Both the position numbers and the translations under genes were made by a program. The notes under the pieces were generated by a model. It did not search any database. It had not been told where the DNA came from and saw only the letters and a program-made list of their open reading frames with translations. This document shows, piece by piece, positions 7,310-11,496 of a stretch of DNA of 11,496 nucleotides. Position 1 is the first letter of the stretch; each line of letters starts with the position of its first letter. Origin of the DNA: Marivivens sp. (GTDB lineage Bacteria; Pseudomonadota; Alphaproteobacteria; Rhodobacterales; Rhodobacteraceae); the NCBI GenBank assembly GCA_024642185.1, contig JAHEBR010000052.1:1-11496 (forward strand), read 5' to 3'.

Positions 7310-8019
7310 CGGACTTCGTGCTCGCTCGGCTTTCTGTTCTCAAGCTCAGGCGTCACTGAAGGCGTATTCACTACGGCCGTTCTCTTTGCGCCGCCAACGA
7401 TCTTCGGCTTGGCTTTGCCCGAAGTTGTCTCAGGTTGGCGGTAGGAATCTAGGTGCATGAGCGCAACCTGGGTCTTCCAACCATCCAGATCCAACACTGG
7501 CCCTGCCGGCTCGGCCTTGAGGCCCAAGCGGCCAATCCACCTTGACCAGACGGCGGGAACAAGCCCGATCACCCGTTTGGCGCCAAGCTCAATCGCCGCA
7601 TCGATCAATCCCTGCATCATCAACGCCTGGACCCTTGTGCGATCCTTCGCCGGGACGGCATTGGTCACAAAGACCCGCGACGATTCCCAGACATCAGGAT
7701 CGACAGGAGCCTCGAAGCTCAAAAGATCCGAGGGAATCGTATCGAGAAGCCCTTTCTGGGCATCCCGGATCATATAGGAATACATCCCGCATTTGGCGGT
7801 CGTTGCCGTCAGGCGAACACCGGCCAAGACCTCGTCGCCTTCGTGCACGGCAATCCACCGGCTCGCGGGCGTATCATATTGATCGTACTCCAAGCCTTCG
7901 GCCTGCGGCAGATCCCAGCTGTTCTTAACGATGAACGACTCGCGACGCGCACGAAGCAGATTGACCAAAAGCTGGCCATGCTCGTGCATATTGAAGAACG
8001 AGAGTGTCGTCGTCTGCAT
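7297..8019 (-). CDS. luxI: LuxI-family acyl-homoserine-lactone (autoinducer) synthase
   Basis: The enzyme joins an acyl chain to S-adenosylmethionine to make an N-acyl-homoserine-lactone signal in the cytoplasm. The conserved family residues can all be placed: Arg25, Phe29 and Trp35 in the N-terminal RARRESFIVKNSW block, Asp46 and Asp49 in EYDQYD, Arg69 in AGVRLTAT, and Glu112 and Arg115 in WESSRVFV. The chosen start at 8019 has GGAGG about 6 bases upstream; in-frame ATGs further out (8055 and 8172) lack this and precede the normal N-terminus. At 240 residues it is longer than the usual 200-215. The extra length comes from a larger gap between Arg69 and Glu112 and from a polar Lys/Pro/Thr-rich tail (195-240). 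No luxR-type gene lies next to it. It converges with the response regulator and diverges from the OB-fold gene. The acyl chain cannot be predicted here. Confidence 0.92.
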   Translation of the reverse strand: MQTTTLSFFNMHEHGQLLVNLLRARRESFIVKNSWDLPQAEGLEYDQYDTPASRWIAVHEGDEVLAGVRLTATTAKCGMYSYMIRDAQKGLLDTIPSDLLSFEAPVDPDVWESSRVFVTNAVPAKDRTRVQALMMQGLIDAAIELGAKRVIGLVPAVWSRWIGRLGLKAEPAGPVLDLDGWKTQVALMHLDSYRQPETTSGKAKPKIVGGAKRTAVVNTPSVTPELENRKPSEHEVRFAS

Positions 8020-8240
8020 ATTCCCTCCGACGGGCTCGAGTTTCTCTGCAACCATACTTGCGCTACCCACATTCGTTTGCGGCCAACGACATGGTTGGCC
8101 ACCCAAGAACAGAGGAGGCAGACTCGCACCAAACCGGCTGCCGATACGTCCCAGCCTGAGCGCAAACGCCATCGCGTTTGTCTCATGCCCGGATCCGCAT
8201 CTACCGCCGCGGAGCAGTTCGGGTTTGTGAGCGTGCTTGC

Positions 8241-8258
8241 CTCAATATTCTTATTGAG
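8241..8258. promoter_or_regulatory. 18-bp palindrome upstream of luxI
   Basis: CTCAATA (8241-8247) and TATTGAG (8252-8258) form a perfect 7-bp inverted repeat around TTCT, about 220 bases before the luxI start. The 18-bp length is similar to LuxR-family boxes, but the base sequence does not match one I know. A regulator binding site is the simplest reading. Confidence 0.45.
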
Positions 8259-8295
8259 ATCACACTGCCTTAGTTTTGCCGTTTTTTCTACAATT

Positions 8296-8304
8296 TTATC
8301 CACA
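8296..8304 (+). promoter_or_regulatory. Perfect DnaA-box match (TTATCCACA)
   Basis: The nine bases match the DnaA-box consensus TTATNCACA exactly. A single box is not an origin. It may be a regulatory DnaA site or chance. Confidence 0.3.
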
Positions 8305-8447
8305 GTTTCGGCCTGTTAGGACATTTTGTAGCGCCCAGAACACGACAGAATTCTCGGATAGACCGCTCTGTATTGCGCACACAACAATATGTAGCTGTTG
8401 AAGAAAGTTGGGCCACAATCGCTGAAATGATTGGTTTTCCTTAACGT

Positions 8448-8494
8448 CATAGCTGAATTAGCTGTGGATTGATTCGCCTATGGTGGAATCAATC
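8448..8494. promoter_or_regulatory. Two abutting dyads upstream of the OB-fold gene
   Basis: The first dyad, CATAGCT/AGCTGTG (8448-8454 and 8460-8466), pairs six of seven positions around GAATT. The second, GATTGATTC/GAATCAATC (8467-8475 and 8486-8494), is a perfect 9-bp inverted repeat around 10 bases. They touch with no gap and lie about 140-185 bases before the start at 8633. Operators or RNA structure are both possible. Confidence 0.45.
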
Positions 8495-8632
8495 TTGCCT
8501 GCAGTTCACAAAATTGCCTCAGATTCATCGAAGAACGACCATCCCTGCTCGCTATCGTGATCGTGCCAGTTGAAGTCGGATTCTTTTCGAAGCCGGGTTT
8601 GACAGGCGAGAATCGCCAAAACGAGTTTCAGG

Positions 8633-9013
8633 ATGACCAACTATTTTGCATCTTTCCGGATTGTCGGCGAAGTCGTCGAAATGTTGCTGTGTGAGACCTC
8701 CGAACCACGGCTCTTGATCGACATCGCCGCCGAAGCCCCAAAAACAGAGGGGGACGCTCCGGCTTTTGTCTGGAAGTCCACCTTCTCTATTCTTGATCCC
8801 GAGCTGATCAGGGATTTTCGCGAAAAGGTTGGGCCGGGAGACGTCATTTCGGCCGAGGGGCGCTTTTGGCAGGAATCATATGTCCCGCAGGGCGGGCAAC
8901 ACGTCGACACGACATTCCTGCTGCAATCCTTCACCGTGGAGCGAAAATGCACTGTCCCGACGCTTAGTTTCAATCCGTTTCGGGATCTGCAGCCCGGGCG
9001 AGTTGTGAACTAG
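8633..9013 (+). CDS. Small predicted OB-fold (SSB-like) protein
   Basis: A 126-residue protein that I cannot assign to a named gene. Its strand pattern resembles the OB fold of single-stranded DNA-binding proteins. There is a first strand SFRIVGEVVEML (residues 6-17), then LLIDIAAEA, then FVWKSTFSIL. A helix (ELIRDFREKVG) leads into GDVISAEGRFWQ (about 73-84), much like the 'KGdxVyVeGrl' strand of SSB. A last strand VDTTFLLQSFTV follows. It lacks the acidic C-terminal tip of housekeeping SSB, so if it binds nucleic acid it is probably not the replication SSB. The ribosome binding site is poor: an AGG directly abuts the ATG. It precedes the histidine kinase by about 118 bases on the same strand and diverges from luxI. 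The fold assignment is inference from pattern. Confidence 0.65.
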   Translation: MTNYFASFRIVGEVVEMLLCETSEPRLLIDIAAEAPKTEGDAPAFVWKSTFSILDPELIRDFREKVGPGDVISAEGRFWQESYVPQGGQHVDTTFLLQSFTVERKCTVPTLSFNPFRDLQPGRVVN

Positions 9014-9088
9014 ATGCCTCGGTCCATTCAGCCTGAGTTTCCGGTGCATGACATTAACTGCGCCAGAGGGACTGCACTCAAGGCGGTC

Positions 9089-9101
9089 TGCCCTTCGGGC
9101 A
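9089..9101 (+). other. Short hairpin between the OB-fold and kinase genes
   Basis: TGCCC and GGGCA pair around TTC, 75 bases after the OB-fold stop. It has no T-tract, so it may be weak processing or termination structure. TATAAG at 9110-9115 just downstream resembles a -10 box for the kinase, but no clear -35 is seen. Confidence 0.25.
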
Positions 9102-9131
9102 AACATTCTATAAGCTTGATTGGTTTTTGAT

Positions 9132-10565
9132 ATGGTAGACCACCCGATCACCGACGTCTCGTTTTTGCGGAGCGGTTTTCTGCCGTGGCTTAAACATAGG
9201 ATTTCTACCCTGTTGAATCCCCAACCCAAAAGCCACGCGACCGATCTTGCACAGGCCATGCGCCTGACGCGGCAGCTTCGCGATTTCGTCAATGGCAGCC
9301 GCTCACTTTTCTGGACTCGCCAGGCGATGTATTTTGGGTCGAGCCTCTTGGCCGCCTATTACTACGATCCGACCATAGCCCTCTTCTGTTTCTCTTTCTG
9401 TCAGCTGACCGAAGCATTTGATAATATGGTTTCAGCGCGCGTCATGAACTGGGGCGGCGGAAGCCTGGCCCAAGCGCGCCTCTTCCATAAGTCGCTTTTG
9501 CTCACCTCAACGCTTAGCGCGTTCTCCGTCGCGCTTTTCACCCTGCTTGTGGCAAGTTTCGAAGCCCCTGGCGCGCATTTTACGCCGATCTTCTTTCTCT
9601 TCGCAGCTGGCCTGTTCGCAGCGGTGAACAACCATCAGCTGCCGTCGGTTCTGCTGGTTCGTCTCATCGTATATGGTGGGGTCTTTCTCTATATCCCTGT
9701 GATCGAGCTGATCCAGCTCAGTCCACCACTGGAATCCCTTCTCTGGGCGCAATTTGCGACGGTTGTCTTTGTTCTATTCTTCGTCATTCAGTGCTCGATC
9801 ATCTTTCTCAAGCTATATCGCGAGGGGCTTGACCAGATGGACGAGCTTCGCCTCGAACGCGACCGCGCCCGCTCCGCACTTGAAACCAAGTCTCAGTTTG
9901 TCTCGGTCGTGAGCCACGAGCTTCGCACGCCGCTGCATTCGATCATGGGTTCCCTGAGCCTTCTTAGCAGCGGTGCCCTTTCGACAGCCCCTGAACGCGA
10001 GGCGAAAGTTCTCAATATCGCGCACCGCAATAGCCAGCGCCTGTCAAAGCTCATCAACGATCTGCTTGACCTGCAAAAACTTGAATCGGGACAGATGGAT
10101 TATGAGTTCGGTTCCCACTGTATGAATACGCTTGTCGAAGAAGCGATCGAATCTCTCAATCCTTTGGCCGAGTCTTCCCAAGTGAGGATCGAGAGCACTC
10201 TGCCAAGCGCCGAGATCTTTGCACACATCGACCACAGCAAGTTCCTTCAGGTTCTGTGCAACCTTCTGTCCAACGCGATCAAATTCTCGCCCAAAGGCGC
10301 CGTGGTCGAGGTGTCGGTGTCACAGGCCGCTGGTTCAGCGCTGGTACGGGTTCGCGACCATGGCATCGGCATCCCACCCAATTCCCGCGACAAGGTCTTT
10401 GGCAAGTTCAGCCAGATCGATTCAGCAGATGACCGGAACTACGAGGGCTCTGGCCTTGGTCTTAGCATTGCAGAACAGATCGTCAGCGCACACCAAGGCA
10501 CAATCGACTATGTCAGTGAGCTGAAGAAGGGGACGACTTTTACGGTCTCGGTGCCTCTGGTGTGA
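9132..10565 (+). CDS. Membrane-bound sensor histidine kinase
   Basis: A 477-residue sensor kinase. The N-terminal 225 residues hold about five hydrophobic helices (roughly 66-94, 120-142, 151-167, 172-193 and 203-226). A short charged helical linker follows (226-256), with no HAMP or PAS domain visible. The kinase core is complete: the H-box SHELRTPLHS with phospho-acceptor His262, the N-box NLLSNAIKF (Asn377 and Asn381), the G1 box DHGIGIP (409-415), an F-box around VFGKFSQI, and the G2 box EGSGLGLSI (438-446). It has no receiver domain, so phosphate must go to a separate regulator; the receiver protein at 6199 is a candidate. ATG at 9132 is chosen; TTG at 9120 would add four residues. Neither has a ribosome binding site, so the start is uncertain. 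It converges with pssE, 5 bases apart. Confidence 0.93.
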   Translation: MVDHPITDVSFLRSGFLPWLKHRISTLLNPQPKSHATDLAQAMRLTRQLRDFVNGSRSLFWTRQAMYFGSSLLAAYYYDPTIALFCFSFCQLTEAFDNMVSARVMNWGGGSLAQARLFHKSLLLTSTLSAFSVALFTLLVASFEAPGAHFTPIFFLFAAGLFAAVNNHQLPSVLLVRLIVYGGVFLYIPVIELIQLSPPLESLLWAQFATVVFVLFFVIQCSIIFLKLYREGLDQMDELRLERDRARSALETKSQFVSVVSHELRTPLHSIMGSLSLLSSGALSTAPEREAKVLNIAHRNSQRLSKLINDLLDLQKLESGQMDYEFGSHCMNTLVEEAIESLNPLAESSQVRIESTLPSAEIFAHIDHSKFLQVLCNLLSNAIKFSPKGAVVEVSVSQAAGSALVRVRDHGIGIPPNSRDKVFGKFSQIDSADDRNYEGSGLGLSIAEQIVSAHQGTIDYVSELKKGTTFTVSVPLV

Positions 10566-10570
10566 GGGGC

Positions 10571-11068
10571 TCATTGCATGATGAATGACCGAAGCGCGTC
10601 AATCAGATCTTGATTCGCGTATTTCGGTAGGGCTCCGGCCGGCCAAATCCAGTCATTGGCCCTAAAATCATCCAGCCTAGCAGCAAGCAGGCCTTCATTG
10701 TCAGCGACCGTTATTCCGGGACGGGACCGGAATCTCTCCGCGGTAGCCAATTGATGTTCATTGCGATGCTCGCCAAGATTGGCAAGCCTGGGCAGGATCA
10801 AGATAGGCTTTTGATAGGTCAGTGCGGAAATAATTGAACCCATTCCGGCGTGGCTAATCACCAATCTTGACGCCTTGAGCCGCTCTTCGAAGAAATCGTG
10901 CGAAAGCCGTTCCTCGAACGCAAAATGCTTAGGCCGATAGTTTTTTTGTCCTAACCGACCGACTTGGGCAAAGCACACAAAATCATCCCCTTGCCGTGCG
11001 CACCATTCGTCGACGGTTTTCACGAGGCGATCAAACGGCAGCTGTGTGCCGACCGTCAGAAAGATCAC
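10571..11068 (-). CDS. pssE: PssE-like glycosyltransferase catalytic subunit (Alg13 / GT28 C-terminal type)
   Basis: This 165-residue cytoplasmic protein resembles Alg13 and PssE, the nucleotide-sugar-binding half of a split glycosyltransferase for lipid-linked polysaccharide repeat units. The N-terminus VIFLTVGTQLPFDRLV is diagnostic. The donor-binding region SHAGMGSIISAL (about 73-84) is followed by KPILILPRLANLGEHRNEHQ. The GTG at 11068-11066 is chosen as start: it forms a GTGA overlap with the pssD stop, and GGGGA lies about 8 bases upstream. A TTG five codons earlier would lie deeper inside pssD. The partner PssD (Alg14-like) is upstream in the same operon. The sugar is probably UDP-glucuronate by analogy with rhizobial PssDE, but this is not shown here. 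Confidence 0.9.
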   Translation of the reverse strand: MIFLTVGTQLPFDRLVKTVDEWCARQGDDFVCFAQVGRLGQKNYRPKHFAFEERLSHDFFEERLKASRLVISHAGMGSIISALTYQKPILILPRLANLGEHRNEHQLATAERFRSRPGITVADNEGLLAARLDDFRANDWIWPAGALPKYANQDLIDALRSFIMQ

Positions 11069-11496
11069 AGGACAGATCCCCAATAGTCTGGCCGGCCGTC
11101 ACGCTCTAAGTCTGGCCACTGCGTGAGAAAGACATGCGCGAATTTCGCGGCTTTCTTTCCTGACAATGAGACCTCATCTGCGTTTGCAATGCTATCGATC
11201 CAGATTGTTTTGCTCCCGAGCAGGCGCCCGAACATAACAGCAAAATACCCGGCGGCTGCACCGGTCGTGACAACGACATCAGGCCGTTCGCGAAGGACCA
11301 CAAGCGCGACTTGCGCCGCACTCTTCACCAGCTTGAGTTTCTCCCACCTGTTCGCTTCGGTAACCACATAAAACCGCGCTGAGCCTTCAAGCATGGATTC
11401 CACGCTCGGATCGGTCGAAAGGAACGCGACATCACAGCCAAGCCAAGCCGGCCGAAGCCGCAGCAGCTGGATCCAGTGACCGCCAGCGGAGGCGAC
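11065..11496 (-). CDS. pssD: PssD-like glycosyltransferase membrane-anchor subunit (Alg14 type), N-terminus cut by window edge
   Basis: The frame is open from the right edge to TGA at 11067-11065, giving 143 residues, so only the first few residues should be missing. It begins in VASAGGHWIQLLRLRPAW, the Alg14/PssD signature that normally follows a short N-terminal strand or membrane anchor. It continues with FLSTD, VVVTTGAAAGYFAVMFGRLLGSK (about 86-108), IWIDSIANADEVSLSG and ends near DYWGSVL. Alg14-type proteins recruit the Alg13/PssE half to the membrane and bind the lipid acceptor. The 4-base overlap with pssE supports a stoichiometric pair. An internal GTG at 11403 is not the start, because the conserved N-terminal block lies upstream of it. 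Confidence 0.9.
   Translation of the reverse strand, partial: VASAGGHWIQLLRLRPAWLGCDVAFLSTDPSVESMLEGSARFYVVTEANRWEKLKLVKSAAQVALVVLRERPDVVVTTGAAAGYFAVMFGRLLGSKTIWIDSIANADEVSLSGKKAAKFAHVFLTQWPDLERDGRPDYWGSVL

Larger units (their letters stand above)
8020..8632. promoter_or_regulatory. 613-base divergent intergenic region between luxI and the OB-fold gene
   Basis: No convincing gene is present. The region becomes AT-rich after about 8235 and holds several dyads: 8241-8258, 8448-8466, 8467-8494 and a short hairpin GGCGA/TCGCC at 8605-8617. It also holds a perfect DnaA-box match at 8296-8304. No sigma70 promoter with acceptable -35 and -10 was found. A TTGACA at 8599-8604 has no -10 partner before the start codon at 8633. 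The long, dyad-rich spacer suggests that both flanking genes are regulated. Confidence 0.55.

Noticed and set aside
8020..8172. A 51-residue N-terminal extension of the LuxI-type protein
   Set aside because: The strong ribosome binding site and the family's normal N-terminus both fit the ATG at 8019; the upstream ATGs have no such site.
5798..8304. A replication origin suggested by DnaA-box-like sites
   Set aside because: The sites are scattered over 2.5 kb with genes between, only one is a perfect box, and there is no dnaA, hemE, parAB or AT-rich unwinding cluster nearby.
1..11496. CRISPR arrays, tRNA or rRNA genes, insertion sequences, phage or toxin-antitoxin genes
   Set aside because: I saw no regularly spaced repeats, no tRNA-like cloverleaf, no transposase or integrase motifs and no paired small toxin-antitoxin frames.

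Overview
The window looks like chromosomal DNA of an alphaproteobacterium, most likely a member of the Rhodobacteraceae (Roseobacter group). The grounds are a TRAP transporter of the alpha-keto-acid type, an acyl-homoserine-lactone synthase, PssD/PssE-type polysaccharide glycosyltransferases and GC-rich coding sequence. The assignment rests on gene content and protein style only, because no database search was possible.

Left half (1-5592, all minus strand): one compact operon read right to left. It encodes a Tat-exported TRAP binding protein (dctP), then an intergenic hairpin, the small (dctQ) and large (dctM) TRAP permeases, an amidase-signature hydrolase, a 53-residue two-helix membrane protein, and a D-2-hydroxyacid dehydrogenase whose C-terminus runs off the left edge. 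Gaps are 2 to 12 bases except at the hairpin, and dctQ/dctM overlap by 4 bases. The genes together suggest Na+-driven uptake of an organic acid or its amide, followed by amide hydrolysis and 2-oxo/2-hydroxy acid interconversion. The substrate itself cannot be read from the sequence.

Middle (5593-6198): a 606-base divergent intergenic region with a hairpin/inverted repeat, a 10-bp direct repeat spaced 11 bp apart, and a weak promoter candidate for dctP.

Right-centre (6199-10565): a signalling block. It has a response regulator with an N-terminal receiver domain and a degenerate GGDEF-like C-terminal domain (plus strand). A LuxI-family autoinducer synthase (minus strand) converges on it with no luxR beside it. 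A 613-base divergent intergenic region follows, rich in dyads. Then come a small predicted OB-fold (SSB-like) protein and a membrane histidine kinase without HAMP or PAS domains, both on the plus strand. The likely reading is that autoinducer production is tied to a two-component or cyclase-like pathway here, rather than to a neighbouring LuxR.

Right edge (10571-11496, minus strand): pssE and the 3' part of pssD, which together form a split Alg13/Alg14-type glycosyltransferase for exopolysaccharide synthesis. They are translationally coupled by a GTGA overlap. GC content falls from about two thirds in the TRAP operon to about half in this part, in the lines counted by hand.
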